A stretch of 64,000 bases of DNA. It comes from Thamnaconus septentrionalis (Eukaryota > Chordata > Actinopteri > Tetraodontiformes > Monacanthidae). Numbering within the stretch: position 1 is the first letter of the stretch; each line of letters starts with the position of its first letter. Positions 25,601-37,500 of the stretch are shown here, one piece after another. The notes beneath the pieces are model-generated. The model searched no databases. It had not been told where the DNA came from and was given only the letters and a program-made list of their open reading frames with translations. Both the position numbers and the translations under genes were made by a program. The stretch spans positions 6,523,966 to 6,587,965 of the forward strand of contig CM020514.1 in the NCBI GenBank assembly GCA_009823395.1. Direction: 5' to 3'.

Positions 25601-28600
25601 AGAGAAGAAAGGGTTCGACTTCTGTCCTCCGGCCACGTCATTGAGAGGACAAGAGACATCGAGTGTTGTCCCAAAAACTGGGGAATTTCCAGTTTGAGCT
25701 GGTATTTGGCTCTTTTCAGTTTAAACAGCCCTGGTTTCATCATTGTGTGTCTTTAGCACTACCTGGTGGACGTTTGCATTACAGTTTTTGCCCCACATCC
25801 TTTTGTTCGTCTCAATGAATAAACTTAGCTTTGTCAAATCTAATTTGATCTTTCCAGGCGACAATAATAAAATGCATTTGTTTCACATCAAGCCCCTCAC
25901 TTAACAGCTCACGTAGCTACAGCCATTCCCTACAGAGATTTAAGGAGGTGAAAAAAAAACCTTGGCCTTTTTAAAGTTTAGCTAAAACATCTTATTAAAT
26001 TGCTAATTTATGTCTCTGTTGTGTTGCAAATATTTCATTTGGTCGAGGCCACTCACCGTTCTCCAGAGCAACTGACTCCTTTGAATTCCTCAAGGTGCTC
26101 GGAGTTAATGGTCCAGTATGTTAAAACGTCGTCATCGCTAAAGCCAGTGTAGGCCAGACACTCGAGCTTGGCTGGTCGTCCTGCTCAGTGCAAAGATGAA
26201 AAAGGAAAAGCAACAGTCACTCCACATTCCCTGACAGGTTGCTTTTTGTCTTTTTGTCTTTTTGTCTGTCTCAGTAAAGTGATTTTACATTTCATTTGAC
26301 CTTACTGTTGCTCAGTTGTGTGCGTACGAAAGACATTTTGTGCCTGATAGTTCCAAACATAAAACCTGTATACTAGCGTGGTGATGGGTGAAGAGTCAGG
26401 CACCAGTTATGACATCCTAATGATAAGAACGATTACAGCAGCGGAGGCATTTGCTAAAGAAAGCATGAACAGCTATTTGAGGAAATTGTCTAGTTGGAAC
26501 CGTATGGAAATGTAGAATATCTACTGGAATCAATAAAATATACATGATAATAAAGATGGATGCAATATTACAAAGATAAGCTTTGCAGATGACACAGTTG
26601 GACCAGCAGAGTGAGCAGAAAACATTCACAGAAAACGTCCATTTGTTAGCAATGGAGATGTGTCGACAAGCGCTGGAGTGAGCAGGAAGTTGCTGGAGGA
26701 TATAAGGATCAGGCAGATGACATTAGTGGAGAGTAACTGACTGAGCTGGCAAGTTTAGCTGAAAGGACCTGGTCGAGGGAGCGGAGCTGTCTTAAAACAG
26801 CAAACGGCAGTGTGATCTACAAGGTCTTGCGACATCGTCTGAGAGACGAACCAAATCTAAAATTCCGTGGAGTTTGAGAGTCAGGGATTGTTGCATTAGA
26901 AGAAGGGCATGGCTCTGCCCAATTCCTTCAATGATTCAAAATAACGCAGGATCAGAGGCCAACCAGCATACAGACGTACAGCACATCCAGAGAGGGTTGT
27001 GTGAAAGGCGACACTTACCCACTTCGACATCTACCACTTTGTGCTGAGGGTGCACCACCTGGACTTCTGTATAAACTGTCTCCGAAATCTCTTTAGAAAC
27101 AGAGTCAGAGTCAGAGTCAGTCTGGGGGAGTGGAAAACCTTAACAACAGAATGCGTCATTCAAATTAATTGCTAGCTCAAGAAAAAACAAAATCACCAAA
27201 GAGAAGAAGGTTCTGAGTTTACCAGGGAATTAGCAACAACAAAAAAAAACACTTCTGTAAAATCTGTCAACCCCAAAGCACATTTTAAATTAAATAAAAA
27301 AATGAAGAAATTAGTTTAAAAAGTATTAAATCTCGCGAATGTCGTACCTTCCTTAACGTTCACGTGGATGCTACGTGCTGCAGTGTAATTCTTGCCGTCT
27401 ATGCTAACATCAACGAGGCAGGTATATTTCCCAGCGTCCTCCTGTAAGGTGACGGGAAGTCTCAGGAAGCCTTTGTCATTCACCCGAATGCTCTCCCTCA
27501 TCGGCCCACAGTCCTACACACAGAAGCACAGTGTTGCCCGTGACTGCCGGCGGAGCCTCATCTTCCTCGATGCAATCGGCGAAATCCTTCTATTGTGACC
27601 GTTTTCCACCAGCTGGCAACTTTCAAACTGCCACCTGAAGTGGCGCTTACCTTCGTCCAGCGTATGTTTCTGGCACTGTCCAGTTCAAGGACCTCTTCTT
27701 GTTTGCAAGGGAAGCCTGCGCTGATCCCCTGATATATGGATATGGTCTCAGGTGAATCAGGGCAGTTCCCCGCCGACACCAACACATGAAACGTCAACTT
27801 GGTCTTGTGCCTAGAGGGATGGACAGCAAGACGACCTCAGTTTAAGATGCACTCAAACTGGATTAAACTGGATTTTTGGACTCCTTAAAATTGTTACTCT
27901 TTTTTGATTGTGTTTCATAAAGTTTGGCTGCATCGGAGACACACAAACAATGGAAATTGTTTTCTTGTTTATTATTTTTAGGACAAAATAAGAACTTCTT
28001 GTACACTGGGTGTGTTGCAAGGGACCAAGTCACCTTGCTGAAATATCCACTTCAAGCTGGATGGAACGGTGCATGTGCAGCATGTGGGTAAATGTTGGTG
28101 ACAGGACTAAAATAAACTGCTTGGAGACTTGAGGCTGATTCTTAGTACAGTACATTACAAAATGCACAGTGTTGGGAAGATTACTTTGCAAATGTAATTA
28201 AAAATGACAAGTTACGTTAAAATGTAATGGTAGTGAAGCTATTTCAATTCCTTTATCAAAGTAATGTAACTAATTACATTTGATTACAATTTGATTACTT
28301 TTCTAAATTTTGAATAAATGTTCCCAACTGTCTAGACCTGACAGTGTGAAGCTTCCAGCAGTACTCATAACAGAGAGAGACATTTCAAAATTTCAGAATA
28401 GTATCAAATTTTCGTCTTTGGAGGGAAACAAAAAAAGGATGGCGCTCGTGCCAAGTCAGCATGCACAGCAACAAAAACAAAATGATGAAGCATAAAAAAT
28501 TGGTGAGATAGAACTAAAATTGAATTAACTTAATTAAAGTAACTGTACCTTAACTTCACTTTTTTTCCCCCCAGTAATGTAACTGATTACGATTACCTTT

Positions 28601-31354
28601 GTTTTATAATTAAATTACATAGCAAGGTTACACGTAACTCGCTACTCCCCAAAACTGCAAATGCGTGAGGTGTCCCAAAACTTTCTTCCACCACTGAACA
28701 TACAGCTCGTCTGTACCTCGTCTCGCAGGCGTAGGATCCGTTATGAGACGTGTGCACAGGCAGAAACCACAGCATCCCGTCCCTGACTTCCACCCCTGGG
28801 GGGAAGTTGCTCCTCCCATCCGAGCTCCAGGTCACGTTGTGGTCAACGGGGGCGATGTGGCACCTCAGGACCAGGAGGTGGCCGACGTTGGCGTAATAGG
28901 TTTCCCCGCTGCCATCTGGGTGGGAAGTTCATAGAGTCATCACTTGAGACCTTTACAACTCTAAGCTTAAAATAAAGGAGTAATCTGAAGCTCCTCGATC
29001 TCCCAAGGAAGGAAGGAAATTACCACAATCTGCCAACGCAGTCATTTAGTTGCATCGTCCACCAGGGGTTTAAGGATACTTAAAATTCAAGTCATTTCTT
29101 TACACGACTTCCTGTTTTTAACATTTTTAACCCCGGTGAAAGCTGTCAATATTGCAGTGCACCAGCCGTTACAGCCGTTTCAAAAGAAATGTTGAACTGC
29201 AGTCTCAAAGGCCAATCATCTGCATGGGTGAAAATAGATCATTCTTAGGCCCTGCGAAACCCCCATTTAATATGCTGGTAACTGTGGAAAAACTCTATCG
29301 TAGTTTTTGCACTAACCCACTAAAGCTGTGTGTGGTTAAATGTGGTCGTTAATGCTGGTTAAAGGATGTGAATCAGATCTGCAAGATATAATCGCAAATG
29401 CGGTCTGTGTGCTCATTGTGGATTCTGCCGTGCTGCCTCTGTGTGTTTTTGGTGAGCTAAATGCTCTTCCTTTTAGTTGCACTGACTTTACTTTTTCAAG
29501 TTACTTGAAAAATGCATCAGACTTGAGCTACTCGGTTAGAACCTGTCAGTTTATTACCGAAACGAGCCTCAACAACTTTGTTGCGTGTATTGCAGGACCA
29601 ATGAACAATAAAGATACCTATTAATCGAAGTAGGTTTAAAGTTACTGACATCACTTTTGCCACTTTGTGAACTTTGCCAACAGTCCATCTTCCTGACCTT
29701 TGTAAACTGGGGATAGAACTTTTCAAGGACAGGATGGACTTTTCAAGGACTTTTCAAGGAAGAGCGCGTCTTGCAGACACACGATGCATGAAATGCTCAT
29801 TTTTGTTAAACTGTACTAGATACAATGGGTTTAAAAATAAATAAATAAAAGTAATATATGTTCATGAATTTATTCCCACTTAGAATGAATTAATGACACA
29901 TTATTTTTTATCTAATGATGTACTCATTTACTTTTTCACTTTTGAAACTGGATAGATTGCAGTAAAAATGCTTCCATTTGATACAAAACAGCTTTTTGTC
30001 AGCACAAATAACTGGATGCAATGCAAGGCCTGACCGAGGTGTCGGAGTTGTGGGTTCAACTCTTATGAGAGTTATTGTTTTTAAAATAACTGGATGCAAT
30101 GCAAGGCCTGACCGAGGTGTCGGAGTTGAATGTTACTTGAGGCATCTCCCCATTTCTTGAATAGCTGTATGCTGTAGTTAATGCCATAGCATGAACAGAA
30201 TTCTGAATTCACAGAAATAACAAGAATTTGGTTCCAATATCTAATCAATTCATGCAATGTTTACATTTATCAAATGTAATGACGCGCAAAACGAACGTAG
30301 TTTCTGTGAGGGTGGCAAATACGAGATATAATAGGGTAGGCAGAAAGACCACGTAGCTTCGGAGTGGCTGCACTTGGGCCGACCTGCTTCGCCCCGGTAT
30401 TAACAGCTTGTTTGCGTAACCGAAACGCTATTGCGCCATCCAGTGGACACATTTAGAAGAGCAGTTTCTTGAACAGAAAAATTGCAACTCGTTTTTATAC
30501 TTTGCAAAATCTTCTCGTGGGCAGGAAACCCCTGTAGGGGATGGAGGGGTCAAAGAACAAATCATGTTTGTATGACAGTCTGTTTTCATCACATACGATT
30601 TAATAAGGTGGCTTGGTCCTTTCTGATTTGTTACTTCTACCTAAGAGAAAAAACTAAATTTGAACCGCAGGTGAAGAAGCTGGAAACTTGCAGTAACAGA
30701 GAAAATATTACTTTCTTTAAAACATTAAAATAAAGATTTCTTTCATTATTATTATCTTTTAAATACAAAAATGGAGACGTTCAGTTTGTTGAATGGCATG
30801 TACGTGTGCACGTGTTCGCTTATCCATCAACAGAATAATAAAACAATAACATATATATATATATCTTTTACTTTTCTTTTCTGTCTTTGTCTGCTAAGAT
30901 TTGAATTGACCAGGCCAGCGGTGGGTGTTTCCTCCCTGGAGCTGTTCAGCGATCATTACGCCACCGTGGGAGTTTCTAGATTTCATCGTCACACTTCAAA
31001 AATATCCCAACTGCAACGTTGGGGCGTCGCGGTGCTTGAACCTTCACCTTCATTTAATTTCAAAGTTAAGATGTAACTTTATTTGTATCCTACATCAATC
31101 TGAATATGTTCACGTCAAACCCCGGCGTAACACTGCCATGACTAAAACGTTCTAAAAAAAAAAAAAAAGAAGAAGGTGATTTTCGTTCTCTATCAGCATC
31201 ATAATAACAACAACATGAATTCCGAATGTCGCTTTCCAGGAAGTCTCTGTTGCTGCGCTGACAGTAAATGCTTTGATCAGAACTCACCGTGGGCCACAGC
31301 CGGAGCCACAAACAGCAGGGAGACTTGCAAGAGAAGCCGAGCCGCGCTCCGCAT
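22687..31354 (-). CDS. il1rl1: Interleukin-1 receptor-like 1 (ST2-like) receptor
   Basis: Eleven coding exons: 31288-31354, 28717-28915, 27651-27810, 27348-27513, 27019-27090, 26057-26180, 24975-25114, 24433-24579, 24100-24267, 23162-23368, 22687-22877. They join in frame to 546 residues. A signal peptide (MRSAARLLLQVSLLFVAPA) precedes three Ig domains, a transmembrane helix (about residues 315-336) and a TIR domain with box 1 LYDAYVSF, box 2 GYSLYIRGRDDCPGE and box 3 FWKNMIYQMP. Three features favour ST2: Ig1 keeps the central disulfide (LVLRC, SYACETR) but lacks the outer cysteine pair; the TIR has LAYEQKIGLFDALMQNDPKV, close to the mammalian ST2 segment; and the gene lies between IL1R1 and IL18R1. 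Mammalian ST2 binds IL-33 and signals with IL1RAP. Exon 5 needs an unusual acceptor (TTTCTAAAG). The TIR1 exon donor is GTCTGG. IL1RL2 or a fish-specific IL1R paralogue cannot be excluded. Confidence 0.75.
30006..30128 (+). repeat. Perfect 45-base direct repeat
   Basis: 30006-30050 and 30084-30128 are identical (AAATAACTGGATGCAATGCA through CGAGGTGTCGGAGTTG) and end in a similar GTT-rich context. They lie in the first large coding intron of the ST2-like gene (28916-31287). Confidence 0.75.
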
Positions 31355-31431
31355 CGTCGCCCTACGTTGTTGGAGAAGACGTCGACATGTCTCAGTCAGT
31401 TTCCTGTTGTGTACTCCGACACGGAACTCGA

Positions 31432-31518
31432 CTTTAATATGTTTTCTTTCAACGTCTCCCCACCGCCCATAAAGGGAAGTGGTGGGTGCCACAAGGAAGT
31501 CAGGGCCAGAAAACTCCC
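31432..31518 (-). promoter_or_regulatory. Possible proximal promoter of the ST2-like gene
   Basis: A TATA-like TATTAAAG on the minus strand (within 31432-31441) lies about 80 bases upstream of the ATG. A kappaB-like GGGAGTTTTC sits at 31509-31518. Both are short motifs that can occur by chance. They would offer an unspliced alternative to the distal start near 33.1 kb. Confidence 0.25.
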
Positions 31519-31799
31519 AGTGTAGTCTGAGGAAGTTCCAGTTATGGGTGTTCAGCTGGGAACCCGGCCGCTCTAAGTAGAAGTTCTTATCTGCAATTCA
31601 GCGTAATCATTAATATATAATAAATAACCTTATATATAAATAAATAACCTTAATATACATGTCCTTTTTTGAATTTCAGTCTGGGACATGGATATGGTTG
31701 TACTTTCTTGAGGGTTGGTTTCAAGGAAGGTCAATCGGAAGCCATAAAGTCCTGATAATCATCTATCAATGGAAACACGTGCGCAGGCACAGTCAGAAG

Positions 31800-31833
31800 G
31801 ACCGCAGCCACCGTCTTTCCTGTGGCTGCGGTC
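31800..31833. repeat. 12-bp perfect inverted repeat (hairpin)
   Basis: GACCGCAGCCAC (31800-31811) and GTGGCTGCGGTC (31822-31833) are perfect complements around a 10-base loop. The GC-rich stem stands out in AT-rich DNA, within the inferred first intron of the ST2-like gene. Confidence 0.7.
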
Positions 31834-33079
31834 TAGAAAATGATAATCGAATAGCACAATGTCAAAAAGAGACAGAATCGCTTTCCCTTGATTTCAGATG
31901 AATGTATTGGGAAAATTCCTGGTTGCCACTAGAAGCCAAAAGAAAATTCATCGGGCTGGCCCAAGATAACTGAAATGACTGGTATTATGATTATTCTAAT
32001 TGTTCCAAAAGTTTTTTGGGGGGGATTTATTAAATATTTTCAGGTTGACCTCATACAGCCAACCTGTCACCAATCCTATTAATTAGACAACAGGAAATCG
32101 TCACATTTAATGATAAACCTATTTCCAATTTCAAAAAAATGTAGCACTTTGAAATGAAGGTTGTTCAATTTATATTTCACAGCAGAATATCAATCTTTGG
32201 ACAACCTTTATGCATGATAGTTTTCAGACAAATGTCTGAAACTGAGTGAGTTGTCTCCTGGGGCTGTGTACTAACACCCTGAAGTGAAATCTTCCAGTGA
32301 CAACCAGTAATTTCCCCCAAAACGTTCATCTGAAATCTCGCACAGTAAACAAAAAGAATATCTCACTTTTCGGAGGAGCTTTATTTTAAAGCGTTAAATC
32401 AGAAATTTCTGAAATTGTGTGGGGGGCCTCTCGGGTTGGTGTACTATGCTACCAGTCTGAAGTGGAATCATGGCGTGACAATTCAGTATTTCCCCAAAAA
32501 AATCTGATTCTGAAATCAAGGATACTAAAAAAACGAACAAAAAAAATCTCAACTTTTCGATGAGCCTTATTTTGAAATGCTACAACAGAACATTCTGAAA
32601 TGAAGTGTGTGTATGTGTGGAAGGGAGGATATAAATCTGGAATCAAGTACAGTATAATCAAGTGGCCATTCATGGACTAGCTATATGTTGTAAGGCTAAT
32701 TGTTAAGTTAACAAAATAAGTAAGCAACAAAATTGTTGTCAGCTTTTTTTTTAACGTTTGCTGAATTATTATTTTTTTAACATCAACAATTACAACGCTT
32801 GTTCCAGGTACAGATTCAGATTCAGTGAATGAAAGATGTAAGAGAAATGCCCTTCTCCCTCCCCCTCTGCCATTGTGTGAAGCAATTACCGTCTTGCCAA
32901 GTGTACCTAACAAATAAAAGCACGTACCTTTCACAAATAAAGGACAAAAGTACAACATTATCGTTTAGATAAAATCATAATCCATTGTTTTAATGAGTAG
33001 AAAACAGCAGAAACTGTAAATTCTGGAAAGCGGTTATAAAAGAATCAACCCTGGAGAAGAAGTGAATCAGTAACCTTAC

Positions 33080-33122
33080 CGGGCTGAACAGGCTGTGTGT
33101 GTTGAGCTGAGGGTTTTTTATA
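33080..33122 (-). promoter_or_regulatory. Candidate distal promoter (TATA) and noncoding exon of the ST2-like gene
   Basis: On the minus strand TATAAAAAA (33114-33122) is followed about 30 bases later by a short segment ending in a good donor (CAGCCCG then GTAAGG, exon end 33080). The ATG exon at 31354 has an acceptor (CAACAACGTAG, exon start 31361) seven bases before the ATG. The two would make a noncoding first exon joined over a 1.7-kb intron. Confidence 0.45.
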
Positions 33123-33259
33123 TTTCCGCACACAAGGCAAAAGCAAAAGCACGACACCCCTCGCTGCAGGTACTAAAGTGAATCACAACCACAGATAACA
33201 GAAACCAAAATAGGTTACAACAGCCATGGGCGTGGCCACTATGTATTTTTTATAGCGGG

Positions 33260-34500
33260 GATGGGTGAGGGTCACATCCTCCTCGCCTTAAGGAAAAAAA
33301 GAAAACATGACAAATGCACCAGCTTGCCGGAAATTGCACCAACATCTTTCAAAATTGTCTTGGGTACGAAATGCAGACAACTCGAGGTTCGAAACAGATA
33401 AATAAACAAAACTTAAAGGTGTTTTGAACTCAACTTTCTATCAGCATGGGTGAAAAAAAACAAAACTCAAAATATGAAACTTGATAACAAAAAACGAAAC
33501 AAAACTGAATCTGACTTTTTGACCTTGACGAAGATACAAACAACCATGATGAAACAAGCGAATCGGAGGAAGAAACAACCATGGTGACACATAGACAACA
33601 GAGCAAAAACTTCAACCAGCGCAGACGAAGGGAGACGAAAGGACGGCGACTACACAAGAGGGCAGGGGAACACAGTGAGACGCATGTGGAAATCATGAGG
33701 TAACAAAAAAGGTGGGGAAACAGGAACAAGAAGTAAAGTGCAGAAAATAAAAGGCAGACAAGACTTCCAAAATAAAACAGGAAGCACTAAAACAGACCGT
33801 GACAGATTACCAAACCTCCTTTAAAATGTTTTTCGGCAGATTGAAATGCTTTAAGTTGCTATGCTACAATCTTTTGAAATGATAGCCAATTGAATTTTGG
33901 TTTAAATTACTCACAAATCTACAAATCACTTACTGACTGACTAGACACCAAATCAATAACATGCTATGCTGGATTCCCCAGATGCGTCAGTGAGTCCCTG
34001 AGCTGTGTACCTGTTCGGTAGACAACACAACCAAACTATACCACTTACAATAGAAAAATGACCAAACCTGAGATTTTGAAAGCACGTATTAAGACAGTTT
34101 TTGGAGCATTTAAAACCCCCAAAGAACAAAAAGGACAAAACAACTTTGAATTTCAGCATTATTTTTGAAATCTCCTAGTGCAGACATCTTACTAGAATGA
34201 ATGTGCCTGATAAACAAGACATTGTTATATTCAATATCAACATGTGTATTTGATAAACATTTTCCCTACTCCCCCTTTGCCATCAAAAAAAAACTGCTGT
34301 ACATTTTCATAAAAGATTCAGTATGAAACATTGTAATTTACACATGAAAATTTGTAATGCTACATATTATCACAGTGAACATTTACATTTTTTGCGACCT
34401 TTCCTTTGTCCATGATGCTGTTTGCTGTCCGCCAAGGCCAGAACCCCTCAAGATCCGTCGAGTTCACAGTATGTGTGTCATACCCGCCTATGCAAGAGCC
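33260..34500. other. IL1R1 3' flank and intergenic DNA
   Basis: AT-rich sequence between the IL1R1 stop and the ST2-like gene promoter. I could not find a canonical AATAAA on the minus strand here, so the IL1R1 3'UTR end is undefined. A second TATAAAAAA (33246-33254, minus) has no obvious exon after it. Confidence 0.4.
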
Positions 34501-37500
34501 TCATTTCTGGTCCAACAGGGCAGTTTTCTCAGGGTACACCGCCCTCTTGCCCCTCACAGGCATGTGATACCTCATCTCCTTCCAAAACCTGGAGGACGGC
34601 GAAAGGTCTGGCGACGGTCTTTGGGTAGCTTTTTCACATTTGTCCTCGTCTTGAGCTTCTCTGAAGAACGGCCGGCACATCGGCCCTCGCCTCTGGTTTT
34701 TCCACCAACATACAGCCCCCTGCTTTTTCCTCAAGTGACGCACCGACTCGGGGAACGTGGCCAGCTGAGCCGGGCTGATTTCTTCCAGCTCAACCAGAAC
34801 CACCTGCAAAGGAGGGATCAGAATTGAATAGCCGTGCTTTTCTGGGAAGAAATAACATTGTTTGAATCAGTTAAAGTAAGCTAATGGTTGTTTTTGTTTG
34901 TTTTAATGTGACAAAAACAGTTAAGTAGCTTGGATAATGTTTGTTTCTCCGCTTTGATGTTCCTTGCCATCTTATGAGCTTCAAAAGACTTGATTAGCTG
35001 CTAAACGTTCTGCTAACTCCTGCTACAAGCTAGTGTGGAGCCTCACTGGAGACATTTCATAAAAAACAATGGCCTTGAGAAAGTTATTGCGTGGCCATGA
35101 GATAATATGGTGCGGCCACACATTCACTTTATCGTTTTTTATTGCAGCAGCAGACACAAGTTGCATGTTTGGCGTTCCAGGACATTCGACCTCATCACTC
35201 CTCCGGTTAGCAAGGTTAGCATTGACAAATTGGAGAGTGAAGGTGTGATAAAACACGCTTTGACGGCTCACTTTGTGTCCGCATTTGGGTCTTGCCAGTC
35301 CCTGCATAATCACAATAGTGGCCCTGATTTGTGAATAGTAAACTGCATACCTCTAATACTGACAGTGGCGAACAAACTCTAATCTAATTTTCATGCTGTC
35401 TTTCATTTGATATGTTTTTGAGTAAATGTAACATCTACTTATATACGAAATGCTAATGTAATATATTCGTTAAGTCTGATCTTACTTATTTCTTTTTAAG
35501 CACATTGAGTTTACGCTTACAGTATGAAATGTGCTACTGTATATAAATAAATTTGACTTGACTTGACTTGAACAGAGGGGATGTGTAAAAATCAGTCTTT
35601 TATTTACTGTCTAGCCTGTGTTTGTGACATTTTGTGTTTTGTTTGTATGCATTGAAGACTGGCTCCATTGATGGAATCACCAACATATTTTTTTTTTTAA
35701 TTAAAAAAAACAGGTCAAATAAAATCAAATGATTCTCAGACATGAGCTACCTTGAGGGTTCCCTCCAGCAGGGCTCTGTGCGTCGCGAACACCACCTCCA
35801 GCCTCTGCCTCGGGTCTTGAGAGATCCCCTCGGTCTTGTTGAAATACACGCCGTCCGTGCCGCCCGGGTCTCCGCACTGGCTTTCCATGACAATGTTGTT
35901 GTTGTTGCTGTACGTGCTGCTCGGCCGCTTCTTGCCGCAGAACGTCGTGGCATCGTAGACGAGGAGGAAGCGGCGGCTCACTTCTATGTTCTCCTCCACT
36001 GAGTCCACGATAGCTGCAGGGAGATACGTAGAGGGCAGAGCGATGCTGAGGAGGCTACAGTTGGACAGACACACGCAAACATCGACAGAAGCTGAAGCTA
36101 TTGGCCCGGTGACCCAGTGTGCGGTCGTCTTACCCTGGCCAGGCTGGCAGTCCCGGCCTGCGATGAAGAGCTTGTACCCGCAGGCCTTTTCCAGCACTTG
36201 AGGTAATGTCTGAATGGCGAACGTCTCCACATCATTGCTGTAGCCGTCGTCACATTTTGAGGGGTATGCTACATAGGCATCGTACAGCTTCCCATCCAAA
36301 TCTAGCATAGAAAAAGAAAAACCATGTTTAATCATTTGATTTTTTTTTCTTTTTCTTTTTTTGTGAGAGAAAAAAAAAGTGGTTTCATTTACTGGAATCA
36401 ACCAGACTGAGTTTGACTGTAATTATGAAATTGCAGAGGGAAGGATGTGATCGACATGTTTCCTTTGTTCAAATGGAAAAGTTTCCAGTCTGGTCCATGG
36501 TTTTACTTACTGGTTACGTTAGTTTTCAGTTCATTTACATCTTTCTAATAGTGATATAGTGCAGCGTTCAGACTCATACCTGACCTTCAAATAAAGTTCC
36601 TGTTCCTTATTGACATTTGAGCAGAGCTACTGCTGGAAACCCTGCGGTTAGCTTGCGTTTCACTGTTTATTGTCAACGTCGACACGTGGTCGGGTTTGTG
36701 AGAAGGGCGCTCGGTATTCTGCAAACTCTTCAGATTTTCTTTTTGCGTGCCCCACTTCTGCTTGCAGGCTGCTTTTCGCACATTTGGGCCGTTGTGGGCA
36801 AGGTGGTAACAGTAGCTGCACGTACACAGGAAACAGGAACGCAACGCCGAAGGCAGCCGCTGTCGACACTCACCTGTGTTTGCATAGAGGACTGGGAAGG
36901 CTCTCCTGAGCCAAAGCACGATGTCCATCTCAAACAGCCTGTAGGTGACCACACTGAGGATGAAGAGAAATGTCGCGCCGCCAAGCAGGAGCCCGATGGG
37001 AAGGATGACATTCGGATCTGCAGATACAAAGAGACACAAAAAACCAAAACATTGGCAAAATTGTCAATCATCACAATCGTTCCTGGATTGTTTGCTTGTG
37101 TCTTTGGTGGCAGGTTTTTTCCATTTATAAACACACATATTTATACTTTAAGATTCTAAGAATCCGTTAAGACAAGGAGCACTGACTTTTAACATGCAGG
37201 AGCTTCAACAGGTTGACCTCCGTGCGACTGAAATGGCGTTAGTTCAATTCAATATCATTTGGCAGCCTCGTCTGTGGTTTTACCTTCAGGCAGTAGAGTG
37301 AAATATGCCCTGGGAATTCCCCTGGAACTATGTGCCTCACAGGTGTAGTTTATATAGAGATCCTCCTCCTTCACCTCACTGATCACCAGAGATTTCTCCA
37401 ACCACTCGCCCTCGATCGGCTCAACCTGGGACCAATTCCTGGTGAGCAGAAACAACAGCAAGGCATCAGACGGTCAGTGACGGCGCACAGCGTAGGACGC

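Noticed and set aside
27091..27121. GACTCT hexamer repeat read as coding (an Asp-Ser run) in the ST2-like gene
   Set aside because: Including it shifts or stops the frame after exon 4; the in-frame start is at 27090.
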